A stretch of DNA of 64,000 nucleotides from Paraburkholderia hospita (GTDB taxonomy: Bacteria; Pseudomonadota; Gammaproteobacteria; Burkholderiales; Burkholderiaceae). The notes under the pieces are model-generated. The model worked only from the letters and a program-made list of their open reading frames with translations. It made no database searches and had not been told where the DNA came from. Position 1 is the first letter of the stretch. Each line of letters begins with the position of its first letter. Positions 36,892 to 45,952 of this stretch are shown here, piece by piece. The DNA lies in the NCBI RefSeq assembly GCF_002902965.1, contig NZ_CP026106.1:3205804-3269803 (forward strand), read 5' to 3'. The position numbers and the translations under genes were made by a program.

Positions 36892-37482
36892 ATGGATATC
36901 AACGCACTGATTGCGCGCCGCGTGCGCGAACTGCGCGACAGCCACGGGCTGTCGCTCGAAGCGCTCGCCGAACGCAGCGGCGTGAGCCGCTCGGCTATCT
37001 CGCTGATTGAGCGCGCACAAAGCAGCCCGACGGCAACCGTGCTCGACAAGCTCGCCACCGCGCTCGGCGTCGTGCTCGCGTCGCTGTTCGAAGCGTCCGC
37101 GACGCCCGCCGAGGCGCCATCGCCACTCGCACGCGCCGCAGAGCAGGCTGTCTGGACCGATCCCGGGTCCGGCTATGTGCGGCGCAGTCTGTCGCCGGCG
37201 CTGCCGTCGCCGATCCAGTTAGTGGAGGTTCACTTTCCCGCCGGCCAGCGCGTCGCCTACGAGACCGGTGCGCGCGACGCCGAAATCCATCAGCAGATCT
37301 GGCTCATCGAAGGCGCGATGGAAATCAGCGCCGGCGACGCGCACTGGCGGCTCGAAGCGGGCGACTGCGTGGCGATGCGTCTCGATTGCCCGACCGTGTT
37401 TCACAACCCGACGCGCAAACCGGCGCGCTATCTGGTGGCGCTGTCGACGCTGCCCTTTTCATCTGTGAGGAGAAACGCATGA
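36892..37482 (+). CDS. XRE-family regulator with C-terminal cupin
   Basis: 196 residues. The helix-turn-helix (about 5-62) reads RELRDSHGLSLEALAERSGV and SRSAISLIERAQSSPTATVL. A cupin sensing domain (about 105-190) follows, with EIHQQIWLIEGAMEISAGD. Start 36892 is preferred since ATG 36880 lies within the palindromic operator. Its stop overlaps the GNAT gene start (ATGA, 37479-37482), so it is translationally coupled to that gene. Confidence 0.87.
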   Translation: MDINALIARRVRELRDSHGLSLEALAERSGVSRSAISLIERAQSSPTATVLDKLATALGVVLASLFEASATPAEAPSPLARAAEQAVWTDPGSGYVRRSLSPALPSPIQLVEVHFPAGQRVAYETGARDAEIHQQIWLIEGAMEISAGDAHWRLEAGDCVAMRLDCPTVFHNPTRKPARYLVALSTLPFSSVRRNA

Positions 37483-38006
37483 CGGAAACGATTAGCGTGC
37501 GGCGCGTCGGCGCGCACGAAGCCGCGCAGTGCATCGACAGCCTTGCCGATGTGCTGATCGATTGCGTCGCGGGCGGCGCTTCCGTCAGCTTTATGTGGCC
37601 GCTCGCGCGCGACAAGGCGATCGCGTTCTGGCAGATGGTGGCGGCGGGCGTCGAACGCGGCGAGCGCGCGCTGCTGATCGCGGAAGACGCGGACGGGCGC
37701 ATCGCCGGTACGGTGCAGCTCGTGCTCGCGCAGCCCGACAACCAGCCGCATCGCGCGGATCTCGCGAAGATGCTCGTGCATCGCCGCGCGCGTCGGCAAG
37801 GCGTCGCGCATCGGCTGATGGCCGCCGCCGATGCCGTGGCCCGCGACGAAGGCAAGACCGTGCTCGTCCTCGATACCGTGACGGGCGGCGAGGCCGAGCG
37901 CGTGTATGAGCGTGCGGGCTGGCAGCGCGTCGGTGAAGTGCCGAACTATGCGTTGATGCCGGATGGATCGTCCTGCGGCACGACCTTCTATTTCAAGCAT
38001 CTTTAA
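37479..38006 (+). CDS. GNAT-family N-acetyltransferase
   Basis: 175 residues from ATG 37479, with a GAGGAG site 7 nt upstream. The acetyl-CoA-binding region is KMLVHRRARRQGVAHRLMAA (about 98-117), with the R-R-x-G-x-A core. The C-terminal motif VYERAGWQRVGEVPNYALM is typical of GNATs acting on small molecules or antibiotics. Coupled to the XRE-cupin gene, which probably regulates both. Confidence 0.85.
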   Translation: MTETISVRRVGAHEAAQCIDSLADVLIDCVAGGASVSFMWPLARDKAIAFWQMVAAGVERGERALLIAEDADGRIAGTVQLVLAQPDNQPHRADLAKMLVHRRARRQGVAHRLMAAADAVARDEGKTVLVLDTVTGGEAERVYERAGWQRVGEVPNYALMPDGSSCGTTFYFKHL

Positions 38007-38048
38007 AGCAGCCGCTCGACCGTTACGCAAAAAAGGGAAATATAAGAT

Positions 38049-38062
38049 TTGACAAACGTTTG
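38049..38062. promoter_or_regulatory. -35-like hexamer with overlapping palindrome
   Basis: TTGACA (38049-38054) overlaps the 10-bp palindrome CAAACGTTTG (38053-38062). This is 81 bp upstream of the conserved hypothetical gene at 38143. The palindrome resembles LacI/GalR-type operator cores. No good -10 hexamer is seen at the standard spacing. Confidence 0.35.
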
Positions 38063-38142
38063 CGGATTAGGGAAATCAGCCCTTAATCTTTTCCGCCTTG
38101 CGCCGTTATCGCTAGAGCATTCCCAATTTTTTCTCAGGCGAT

Positions 38143-38607
38143 ATGGCTAAGACCATCCCGTTTCCCGGCAGCAATCAGGCAACGCGCGCGCGGCAAGCAA
38201 AAGCAATGCTTCTGCCCATCCCACGCAGCATGGCTGTCGAGCTGATCCTGCCCGTGCACATTGCCCTCGACGCGCTGCGTCGCGGCGCAGGCAGCATGAG
38301 TGCCGCGCAGACGCTCACGCAGACGATGCTGCTGACCGGCTTTCTGTGCGACCTCGGCTACGGTGAGATGACATACGATCAGCTGCGCACCGCGGATCAG
38401 GCGCTCGCCGTCACGTTCGAGCGCGGCCGTACGAGCGACGAGTGGCGTATCGACGAAGCGCATATCGAGCTGCTCTCGCACATCGTCAGCACTTACGACG
38501 CGCAATTGCAGCGCGCGCCGCTCAGCGCGCTGACGGATGCGAGCGCCCGGCTCGACCGCATCATGGCAAACGGCGACGCGGAGCCGACCATCCGCAAGCA
38601 GGCGTAA
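38143..38607 (+). CDS. Conserved hypothetical protein
   Basis: 154 residues, mostly alpha-helical, without signal peptide or membrane segment. It begins MAKTIPFPGSNQATRARQAK and contains a long helix around RGAGSMSAAQTLTQTMLLTG. I recall similar proteins in Paraburkholderia genomes, sometimes loosely named Fis-family regulator, but I see no convincing Fis helix-turn-helix. Monocistronic, with a dispersed 17-bp element 18 bp after its stop. Confidence 0.6.
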   Translation: MAKTIPFPGSNQATRARQAKAMLLPIPRSMAVELILPVHIALDALRRGAGSMSAAQTLTQTMLLTGFLCDLGYGEMTYDQLRTADQALAVTFERGRTSDEWRIDEAHIELLSHIVSTYDAQLQRAPLSALTDASARLDRIMANGDAEPTIRKQA

Positions 38608-38625
38608 CGGTTGCTGGACGCCAGC

Positions 38626-38642
38626 TCCCGAAAACGCTCACC
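38626..38642 (+). repeat. Dispersed 17-bp origin element
   Basis: TCCCGAAAACGCTCACC. Intergenic, 170 bp before the ankyrin-repeat gene. Confidence 0.7.
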
Positions 38643-38811
38643 GTCACCGAAACGCGCGAACCAGCGCTTCTGTCCGTCTTCGTTGCGCATCCCTTTGCCG
38701 GGCAACGCGTGACCCGGCTAAGGGCAACATCAAGCAGGCATTGCCTGTATCCTCTGCTGTACCTGACGCGCCGTGCGAACGGCGACGTTCGTTCGACAGT
38801 GGAGAAGCTTC

Positions 38812-39339
38812 ATGACAGACGACAAGCGCAGCCCAGACGACATCGATCCTGATCTGCTCGAAGTGGCGCGCGAAATATTCGACGCAGCCCGGCGCGGCGA
38901 AGCGAACATGCTGGCTGCCGTCATCGAGAAAGGCGCGCCGCCGAATCTGCGCAACGAGAAAGGCGACAGCCTCGTGATGCTCGCCGCGTATCACGGCCAT
39001 GCGGATGCCGTGCGCGTGCTGCTCGAACGCGGCGCGGACCCGAACCTGCGTAACGACAACGGACAGACTCCGCTCGCAGGCGCGGCCTTCAAGGGCTTCA
39101 AGGATGTCGTGCAGACGCTGCTCGCGCATGGCGCGGACGTCGAAGGCGCGTCGCCGGACGGACGCACGGCGTTGATGATCGCTGCGATGTTCAATCGCAC
39201 GGAAATGGTCGAACTGCTGCTCGCGCATGGCGCGAACCCTGACGCGCGCGACGCGAACGGCGTGTCGGCCGCCGATGCCGCAAGCCGCATGGGCGCACCG
39301 GAAACGGCCGCGCTGCTCGCGAAAAAGGCGGGCGCATGA
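38812..39339 (+). CDS. Ankyrin-repeat protein
   Basis: 175 residues from ATG 38812 (GGAG at 38801). After an acidic N-terminus, four ankyrin repeats of about 33 residues follow (about 43-172): SLVMLAAYHGHADAVRVLLE, TPLAGAAFKGFKDVVQTLLA, TALMIAAMFNRTEMVELLLA and a capping repeat. Such cytosolic proteins mediate protein-protein contacts. Its stop overlaps the start of the LD-carboxypeptidase gene (ATGA), so the two are translationally coupled. Confidence 0.88.
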   Translation: MTDDKRSPDDIDPDLLEVAREIFDAARRGEANMLAAVIEKGAPPNLRNEKGDSLVMLAAYHGHADAVRVLLERGADPNLRNDNGQTPLAGAAFKGFKDVVQTLLAHGADVEGASPDGRTALMIAAMFNRTEMVELLLAHGANPDARDANGVSAADAASRMGAPETAALLAKKAGA

Positions 39340-40202
39340 AGCTGGAAGGCAAGACAGTCGCCGTCGTGGCGCCGGCTGGCGTGCCCGACATGCAGCACGT
39401 CGAGCAAAGCATCGCATTGCTCGAAAGCTGGGGCCTGCGCGTGCAGGTCGGCGCGCATGTGCGCGACCGCTATCGCTATCACGCGGGCAAGCATGAGGAC
39501 CGCGCCGCCGATCTGCATCGCGCGTTGACCGATCCTTCCGTCGATATCGTCTGGGTTGCGCGCGGCGGCTACGGCAGCATTTATACGCTGCATGCGCTGC
39601 CCGATGCTGTGCCGTGCGCGAAAACGCTCGTGGGTTTTTCCGACGCGACTGCGCTATTCGGTGCGCTGCATGGCATGCCGAATGTGCGCGTGATTCACGG
39701 TCCGACGTTGAACGGGCTCGCGACCAAACTCGACGACGCTTCGCGCACAAGCATGCTCGCCGAGCTGCACGAAGAGCGCGCCGCGCCCGTGCCGTTGCAG
39801 CTTCTGTATGGCTCGGATGCGCGTCGTGTCGAAGGACATCTTGGGGGCGGCAACATCACCGTGCTCGCGAGTCTTGCGGGCACGCAATGGCAGGCGCGCT
39901 GCGACGGCGCGATCGTGCTGCTCGAAGACGTGACCGAGCTTGCCTATCGGATCGACCGCAGTGTCATGCAGTTGCGCGAAGCGGGTGTGTTCGATGGCGC
40001 GCGTGCCTTCGTGCTCGGCGATTTCATCCGCTGTCCGCTGCCTGAAAACGCGGACTTCACGTTGCACGACATGATGGTCGATCTGTTGAAGCCGTACAGC
40101 GTGCCTATTTACGCCGGCTTTCCGATCGGCCACGGTTCGCGCAATCACGCGTGGACGTATGGCGCGCCGGCAGCGCTCGAAGGCGATCAACTGGTGCGTT
40201 AG
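39336..40202 (+). CDS. ldcA: LD-carboxypeptidase (muramoyltetrapeptide carboxypeptidase)
   Basis: 288 residues of the S66 family, which trims the terminal D-alanine from murein tetrapeptides during cell-wall recycling. Characteristic stretches are VARGGYGSIYTLHALP (about 74-89), LVGFSDATALFGALHG (about 98-113, containing the presumed nucleophile Ser near 102), VIHGPTLNG and a C-terminal GFPIGHGSRNHAWTYG with the catalytic His. Coupled with the ankyrin gene. Its stop codon overlaps that of the convergent NTF2-like gene. Confidence 0.85.
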   Translation: MKLEGKTVAVVAPAGVPDMQHVEQSIALLESWGLRVQVGAHVRDRYRYHAGKHEDRAADLHRALTDPSVDIVWVARGGYGSIYTLHALPDAVPCAKTLVGFSDATALFGALHGMPNVRVIHGPTLNGLATKLDDASRTSMLAELHEERAAPVPLQLLYGSDARRVEGHLGGGNITVLASLAGTQWQARCDGAIVLLEDVTELAYRIDRSVMQLREAGVFDGARAFVLGDFIRCPLPENADFTLHDMMVDLLKPYSVPIYAGFPIGHGSRNHAWTYGAPAALEGDQLVR

Positions 40203-40729
40203 CGCGTCAGTTGCGTGATGACGTGCTGAACGGTTTCGATGCCGGGCGCGTCTTTGCTCAGCGCGTCGCGCGCGCACCACGGGTATGGCAAGCGGTTCGC
40301 CCAATTCAATATGCTCCCGGCGAATTCCGCGGGCAATGTCGACATCTCTTCGATCGTGATGTGCAGCCGCGTCACTCGCGACGATGCAACATCGCTCGTC
40401 CATTCGTAGCGGCCATAACCGACGCGCGCCGCGCCCGTCGCCTTTTCCGTCATGCAGACGAGCCAGTCGCACGAGAACTCGCTTTGGTTAGCAGTGGGTA
40501 TCGCGCCGACGCAAAACGTGTACACGTTCTCGTACTTCAGCGCGAAGTCGCTCACCAGCACGGACGCAATCGCATCGCGCCCATGCGTTTCCTGGGGAAA
40601 CGCGATGGCGGCCGTTTTCACGGTCATCGCCAAAGACGCATCGTGCGCGAATGCATCCGTCAACAGATGCGGACGGTTGCCGTCCTTCGCCAATATGTAG
40701 GATTCGATCGAGCCTTTGAGTTCAGTCAT
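40199..40729 (-). CDS. NTF2/SnoaL-like protein
   Basis: 176 residues. The fold is suggested by the N-terminal helix pair followed by mixed beta-strands, with segments LTDAFAHDASLAMTV, HGRDAIASVLVSDFALKYENV and DWLVCMTEKATGAARVGYGR. Proteins of this shape include dehydratases, isomerases and non-enzymatic binding proteins. I see no catalytic signature that fixes function. Convergent with ldcA, overlapping by four bases at the stops. Confidence 0.6.
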   Translation of the reverse strand: MTELKGSIESYILAKDGNRPHLLTDAFAHDASLAMTVKTAAIAFPQETHGRDAIASVLVSDFALKYENVYTFCVGAIPTANQSEFSCDWLVCMTEKATGAARVGYGRYEWTSDVASSRVTRLHITIEEMSTLPAEFAGSILNWANRLPYPWCARDALSKDAPGIETVQHVITQLTR

Positions 40730-40962
40730 CTGTCAAAGCGTGTCAACGTAACGAGCCGATCAGTCTAAGCGGCTCACGTCGCTGCATTTCGCTTGCCCTT
40801 GATGCCGGGCGGGCTTCTTCCATTTTCACGCATGCGGCGCGCATTCTTTGCACAACATGACGAAACTGCGTTGCGCGCGATGCGCTTTGCGTTCGACAAT
40901 GCCTCTTGCGTGCGCGATTCCCCACTTGCGCCCGCATCCCACAGTTCGAACACGCGCCCTCG

Positions 40963-42264
40963 ATGAACTCCCGCTTCGCCAGTCTCACGCGCATTCATTC
41001 TTTCTTGCCGCTTGCCGGCGCGACGCTGATGCTGGGCATCGCGATGTCGTTCACCGCGCCATATCTGTCGTTGTTCGGCGTCGAGCAGACAGGCATGACG
41101 CCGTTGCAACTCGGTCTGTTCATGACGTTAATTGCGGCGAGCGGTGTGGTCGCAAGCGCGTGGGCGGGTAAATGGTCGGATAAGCATGGGCATCATCGCG
41201 CGCTGTTGCTCGCGGCGTTGATCGCGGCCTCGCTCGGCTTTCTGCTGCTTTGTTTCGTGCGCAACTATCTGGCGCTGCTCGTGATCGGCGTGGCGTTTCT
41301 CGGCGCGGGCGGCTCGGCGATGTCGCTGGTGTTCTCGTTCGGTCGCGCGGCGCTGCCTGTGCACGACGAAGCGGAGCGCTCGTTCGCGCTGGCGACGCTG
41401 CGCACGGTGCTGTCGATGGCGTGGGTGTTCGGGCCGTCCGTCGGCGCGCTGGTGCTGGCGGGCGCGGGCTTTTACGGGCTCTTTCTGTTCGCGGCCGCGT
41501 GCTTCGCGGCATGCGGCGCGATCGTGTGGCGCATGCGCGAATCACCCGCTGGCGATCCGCACAGCACGCCGGCGCACTATGCAGGCGACCCTGCCTCGTC
41601 GCTCGAAGTGACGACCGTCACCGAGCCCGCTGAGCCTCCGCCGCCTTCGCCGCCTCATGCGCCCGGCACGCAGCGGCAGATCTGGCGTTCCGTCGTCGCG
41701 CTGACGCTGATCGGCCTCGCCGCGAACGCAACGATGATCGTGCTGCCGCTTTACGTCGTGCATGGCCTGAAGGGCACGCGGCTCGATGTGTCGATCATGC
41801 TCGGGCTCGGCGCATTCCTCGAAATCCCGATGATGCTCGCGCTCGGCGCGCGCGGCTCGACGCTCAACAAGCTGAACTGGCTCGCGGCGTGCGCGGCTGT
41901 GCATGTGGTGTATTTCATTGCAGTCGCGGCTGCGGGCACGGTCAACGTGCTGATCCCCATGCAAGCTTTCAATGCATTCGTCGTGGCCGTCACGTCGTGT
42001 CTTGGCATGACGTATATGCAGGACCTGATTCCGCGTTCGCCCGGCGCGGCGACGGCGTTGTTCTTCAACGCTTCGCGGGTTGGGTCGATTCTGTCGGGTG
42101 TGTTGTCGGGTGTGCTGGTCGCGGGTCTTGGTTATCGTGGGACATTTCTCGTCTGTGGATGCCTCGCGCTTGGAGCGCTGATTCTGTTTGCTGATCCGCC
42201 ATGGAAGCGTATTGCGCTGCGGGTGCGGGATGCGTGGGAGGACTGGCGGCATCCTGCTCAGTGA
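40963..42264 (+). CDS. MFS sugar efflux transporter, SetA/SetB-like
   Basis: 433 residues from ATG 40963 (an upstream in-frame ATG at 40906 adds a non-hydrophobic extension). About 12 transmembrane helices are split by a Pro/Glu-rich cytoplasmic loop (about 200-230). MLGIAMSFTAPYLSLFGVEQ and the motif-A-like GKWSDKHGHHRALLL match the SET family, which exports sugars and related compounds. Monocistronic or followed at 213 nt by the cupin gene. Confidence 0.8.
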   Translation: MNSRFASLTRIHSFLPLAGATLMLGIAMSFTAPYLSLFGVEQTGMTPLQLGLFMTLIAASGVVASAWAGKWSDKHGHHRALLLAALIAASLGFLLLCFVRNYLALLVIGVAFLGAGGSAMSLVFSFGRAALPVHDEAERSFALATLRTVLSMAWVFGPSVGALVLAGAGFYGLFLFAAACFAACGAIVWRMRESPAGDPHSTPAHYAGDPASSLEVTTVTEPAEPPPPSPPHAPGTQRQIWRSVVALTLIGLAANATMIVLPLYVVHGLKGTRLDVSIMLGLGAFLEIPMMLALGARGSTLNKLNWLAACAAVHVVYFIAVAAAGTVNVLIPMQAFNAFVVAVTSCLGMTYMQDLIPRSPGAATALFFNASRVGSILSGVLSGVLVAGLGYRGTFLVCGCLALGALILFADPPWKRIALRVRDAWEDWRHPAQ

Positions 42265-42477
42265 GGAAGGGAACTCTGCGCGTCGCTTGCGATCTTGCTG
42301 CGATGCGTAAGGGTGCTGATTCGGCTCAGCGCGAGCCCGGTCGTCTGGGTTTCTCAGTCCGCATCGCGGTGCGATATCTCACCATCCTGACCGACACGCA
42401 AGATCCCGCGCTACGAAGGCGTCTTGTCCTTCCCGCAAGCCGCTATTATCGAAATTCAATCCAAAGGAGAACCACTG

Positions 42478-42960
42478 ATGAGCCGACCGGATTTCATCAA
42501 GCACTGGACTGAACTCGAGCAACCGGATGCGCATTCCTATCCCGGCGATACCGAGCCAATGGCGCTGGACGCGCCGCTTTCCGCCGCACTCGGCATTACA
42601 CGTATTGGCATCCATCACGTAAGGCTTCTGCCTGGCCGAAGGACGTCGTATCCACATGCCGAAAGTACCGAGCAGGAGTTTGTGTACGTGCTCGAAGGCG
42701 AGCCCGACGTATGGATCGACGGCACGCTTTATCCCATTGCTGAAGGCGATTCCGTCGCGTTTCCGGCAGGCACTGGCATCTGCCATACCTTCATCAACAA
42801 TACGAAGGAGGACGTCAGGCTGATGGTGATCGGCGAACGTCCGCGCGACGATAACCGTATTCGTTATCCGCTGAACGAAACGCATGAACTTACCCGCCCG
42901 GATCGCTGGGTGGACTGGCCGACCAGACCGCTCGGCGACCATGACGGGAGACCGGACTGA
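42478..42960 (+). CDS. Cupin-domain protein
   Basis: 160 residues from ATG 42478, preceded by AAAGGAGA. A single cupin barrel is seen with RTSYPHAESTEQEFVYVLEG (motif 1, metal-type His and Glu) and PAGTGICHTFINN (motif 2, His). The arrangement is like small metal-binding cupins of unknown substrate. The C-terminus is acidic and Trp-rich. Confidence 0.8.
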   Translation: MSRPDFIKHWTELEQPDAHSYPGDTEPMALDAPLSAALGITRIGIHHVRLLPGRRTSYPHAESTEQEFVYVLEGEPDVWIDGTLYPIAEGDSVAFPAGTGICHTFINNTKEDVRLMVIGERPRDDNRIRYPLNETHELTRPDRWVDWPTRPLGDHDGRPD

Positions 42961-43016
42961 GTTTGACGCAAAGGGTTGCCCCGCCGGCGCCCGCCACATA
43001 CAAGCCACCCTTTGAC

Positions 43017-43033
43017 TCCCGAAAACCCTCACC
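43017..43033 (+). repeat. Dispersed 17-bp origin element
   Basis: TCCCGAAAACCCTCACC, followed by T. Intergenic, 186 bp upstream of hpnR. A weak reverse-orientation match lies at 43099-43115. Confidence 0.7.
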
Positions 43034-43218
43034 TCCCCACTACGCCCCCACCGAGCAAGCCCACCCGATGACAAGTAGAATCGGGTAGAGCCCACTGCGG
43101 TGAGGTCCGGCAGGACGCACAGGCTCAGCAGTCGACCCGTACCAGGGATACCAGCACGAAAGCCCGGCACGCAGCGTCCCAGCACGCACGCGCGCCCTTT
43201 CCGCCGCAAGGAGATCTC

Positions 43219-44760
43219 ATGAAGGTGCTCGCTGTTCACCCCAGTGGCCTGATGTACACCCGCGTGTATCTGCGCCTCGAGCCGCTCGGACTCGAAACGG
43301 TCGCCGCCGTGATACGCGAAGCCGGCCACGATATCCGCCTGATCGACCTGCAGGTCGAATCCCATCGCGCGCTGCACAATCTCATCCGCACGTGGAGGCC
43401 CGACGTGGTCTGTTTCTCCGCCAACTATCTCGCCAATATCCCCGAAATCATCGATCTGTCGAAGGCGATCAAGGCGCATTTGCCGGGCTGTTTCGTATTT
43501 GTCGGCGGACATAGCGCATCGTTCACCGCGCGCGACATGTTGAGACACGCTGAAGGCGCGATCGATTGCATCCTCAAAGGCGAAGGCGAAGCGAAGGTCG
43601 TCGAGCTGCTCACTGCCGTTGCGCGCAAGGGCGAGCTATTACGCATTCCGGGCGTCGTCACGAGCAACGGCGAAGGACCACCGCCCGGCTTCACCGAAAG
43701 CCTCGACCAGATTCGCCCCGCGCGCGATCTGCTGCGGCATCGGCGCAAGTACTTCATCGGCGTGCTCGATCCATGCGCGTCGATCGAGTTTGCGCGTGGC
43801 TGCCCGTGGGACTGCACGTTCTGCAGCGCGTGGACCTTCTATGGACGCAGCTATCGTTCGCGCAGCCCCGAAGTCATTGCCGACGAATTGGCGTCGATTC
43901 GCGAACCGGGCGTGTTCATCGTCGACGACGTCGCCTTCGTGCATGCCGATCACGGCATGGCGATCGGACGCGAAGTGGAGCGACGCGGCATCCGCAAGAA
44001 GTATTACCTCGAGACGCGCGGCGACGTGCTGTTGCGCAACAAGGAAGTGTTCGAGTATTGGCGCACGCTCGGTCTGCAATACATGTTCATCGGACTCGAA
44101 GCCGTCGACGCCGAAGGGCTGAAGGCGTTTCGCAAGCGCATCGACGTCGACAAGAACTTCGAGGCGCTCGCCTTCGCGCGCTCGCTCGGCATCACGGTCG
44201 CGATCAATCTGATCGCCGATCCCGACTGGGATCACCAGCGTTTCGAAACGATCCGGCAATGGTGTCTGGAGATTCCCGAGATCGTGAACATCAGCGTGAC
44301 CACGCCGTATCCGGGCACGGAAATATGGTTGCGCGAACAACGGCGACTGACGAGCCTCGACTATCGGCTCTACGACATCCAGCATGCCGTGCTGCCGACC
44401 AAGCTGCCGCTAGCCGAGTTCTACGCGGAACTGGTACGCACGCAACAGGTACTCAACCGCAAACATCTCGGCTGGGGCGCGTTGTATCGCGCGGCGGGCG
44501 AAGCCGCTTCGCTGCTGATGCGTGGACAGACCAACTTCGTGCGCATGCTGTGGCGCTTTAACTCGGTGTTCAATCCGAATCTGCAATTGAGCGATCACGC
44601 GCGCGAAGTGCGCTACGAGATGACGCCGCCGCCCGCGCAACTGCCGGGAGAGAGCAACGTCAAGGTGCTGTACGTGCACGGCCCGGCGGGACGCAAAGGC
44701 CGCAAGATCGACGACGCAACCGAGAAATTCGTCGATCAGACCCGCATGGGTACGGGCTGA
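43219..44760 (+). CDS. hpnR: Hopanoid C-3 methylase (B12-binding radical SAM)
   Basis: 513 residues, the usual length. The N-terminal cobalamin-binding domain (about 1-140) includes LRLEPLGLETVAAVIREAGH and FVGGHSASF. The radical-SAM cluster motif CPWDCTFC supplies Cys195, Cys199 and Cys202. The rest is the TIM barrel and a C-terminal helical extension. I recall this form as HpnR, which adds the 3-methyl group to hopanoids using SAM and methylcobalamin, known from Burkholderiales. An AAGGAG site precedes it. No other hopanoid gene is adjacent. Confidence 0.8.
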   Translation: MKVLAVHPSGLMYTRVYLRLEPLGLETVAAVIREAGHDIRLIDLQVESHRALHNLIRTWRPDVVCFSANYLANIPEIIDLSKAIKAHLPGCFVFVGGHSASFTARDMLRHAEGAIDCILKGEGEAKVVELLTAVARKGELLRIPGVVTSNGEGPPPGFTESLDQIRPARDLLRHRRKYFIGVLDPCASIEFARGCPWDCTFCSAWTFYGRSYRSRSPEVIADELASIREPGVFIVDDVAFVHADHGMAIGREVERRGIRKKYYLETRGDVLLRNKEVFEYWRTLGLQYMFIGLEAVDAEGLKAFRKRIDVDKNFEALAFARSLGITVAINLIADPDWDHQRFETIRQWCLEIPEIVNISVTTPYPGTEIWLREQRRLTSLDYRLYDIQHAVLPTKLPLAEFYAELVRTQQVLNRKHLGWGALYRAAGEAASLLMRGQTNFVRMLWRFNSVFNPNLQLSDHAREVRYEMTPPPAQLPGESNVKVLYVHGPAGRKGRKIDDATEKFVDQTRMGTG

Positions 44761-44789
44761 TCGCAACTGCGCGCGCGTCGTCCGTGCGG

Positions 44790-45530
44790 TCAGAACGGCT
44801 CTTTAAAAGGACGTAGATCGATTTCGTGCGTCCATGCGGACGGATGCTGAAGATGGAGCTGCCAGTACGCTTCGGCGATGGCGTCGACATTCAGCAATCC
44901 GTTTTCGCCGCGCTCGGCGGCAGCCTGCGGACGCGAGACATGCAAGCGCTCGCCGTCGATGCCGCCGTCGATCACCACATGCGCGACATGCAGCCCGAGC
45001 GGCCCGAACTCGCGCGCCATGCTTTGCGCGACCATCCGCAGCCCGGCTTTTGCCGCGGCAAAATGCGCGAAGCCGGGCTTGCCACGCAAGCTCGCCGATG
45101 CGCCCGTGAAGATCATCGTGCCACGGCCGAGCGGCGCGAGACGCCGTGCCGCTTCGCGCCCCACCAGAAAGCCGCCGACCGGCCCGGAGCGCAAGAAGTC
45201 CTGCATCTGCGCTTCCGTCAGGTCGCGAAACGGAACATGCCGGTTGTTGCCGACGTTATAGATGACGAGCGAAGGCACATCGATAGCGTCGGGCGGCGAC
45301 ATCGCCCGGTCGAAAAGACGCATGATGTCCGCTTCCGATGTGCCGTCCATCGCGAACGATTCAGCCGATCCGCCGCCGCTCGCAATGCCGTTCGTCACGA
45401 TGTCGAGTTTGGCCTGCGTGCGGCCCGCGACATACACGTGATACCCGTTCGCGGCGATCTTCCTGCACAGCGCCGCGCCCAGTCCGAGTTCGGCGCCGAC
45501 GCCGATCACCAGTGCGCTGTTTCGCTTCAT
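44790..45530 (-). CDS. Atypical SDR-family protein lacking the catalytic tyrosine
   Basis: 246 residues of Rossmann fold. The cofactor loop is GVGAELGLGAALC (about 10-22) rather than TGxxxGIG, NNAG is replaced by NVGN, and the YxxxK position reads FAHFAAAKAGLR, i.e. Phe where the catalytic Tyr is expected; Lys and the preceding Ser (FTGASASLRG) remain. I recall a clade of SDR-like proteins with this FAxAK pattern. It may be a divergent enzyme or a non-catalytic protein. Convergent with hpnR. Confidence 0.75.
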   Translation of the reverse strand: MKRNSALVIGVGAELGLGAALCRKIAANGYHVYVAGRTQAKLDIVTNGIASGGGSAESFAMDGTSEADIMRLFDRAMSPPDAIDVPSLVIYNVGNNRHVPFRDLTEAQMQDFLRSGPVGGFLVGREAARRLAPLGRGTMIFTGASASLRGKPGFAHFAAAKAGLRMVAQSMAREFGPLGLHVAHVVIDGGIDGERLHVSRPQAAAERGENGLLNVDAIAEAYWQLHLQHPSAWTHEIDLRPFKEPF

Positions 45531-45952
45531 CGTGTGTCTCCGTTGTCCTCTCGCGCATGCGGCGCGGGAATCGTCGCGTGATTATAGGCAGCGGATGCAA
45601 GCGGCTGCCCGTGAACTGCACGCTCGCATCAGCGCTTCGAATCTGATCTGTGTCTGCGAGAGCGCAGCGCGTATGCACACAGTGTCCGCGAAGTGACAAA
45701 AATCATTGAGCGTTGCCCGATTTTTCGTCAATCTCATGTTCGCTCGATGCCGTCCGCGCCGGTTCGCGGGGGAATGAAAGGGTCAGCTCGCAAAGACCCT
45801 CGTAAGCGGCACGATCACGATGCGAACAGCGACGCCTCTCGCGGCCTCGCACCACACGCACTGACACTCTGGCCTTTTCGACCGTACCGACGCAAGCCGT
45901 GAGCGGACTGCGCGCCGCCGCGCACCGTATTGCCCTCGCCTTTAGACATTGC
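45531..45952. other. Noncoding stretch between SDR and GGDEF genes
   Basis: 422 bases between divergent genes. No gene, tRNA, terminator or repeat was recognised. An in-frame GTG at 45899 could extend the GGDEF gene. Both promoters should lie here. Confidence 0.4.

Noticed and set aside
42361..42390. GCGATATCTCACCAT as another 17-bp element
   Set aside because: Only the CTCACC end matches; the TCCCG end is missing.
43099..43115. GGTGAGGTCCGGCAGGA as another reverse-orientation element
   Set aside because: Ends match but the T-rich centre does not; similar only to the weakest array copy at 62460.
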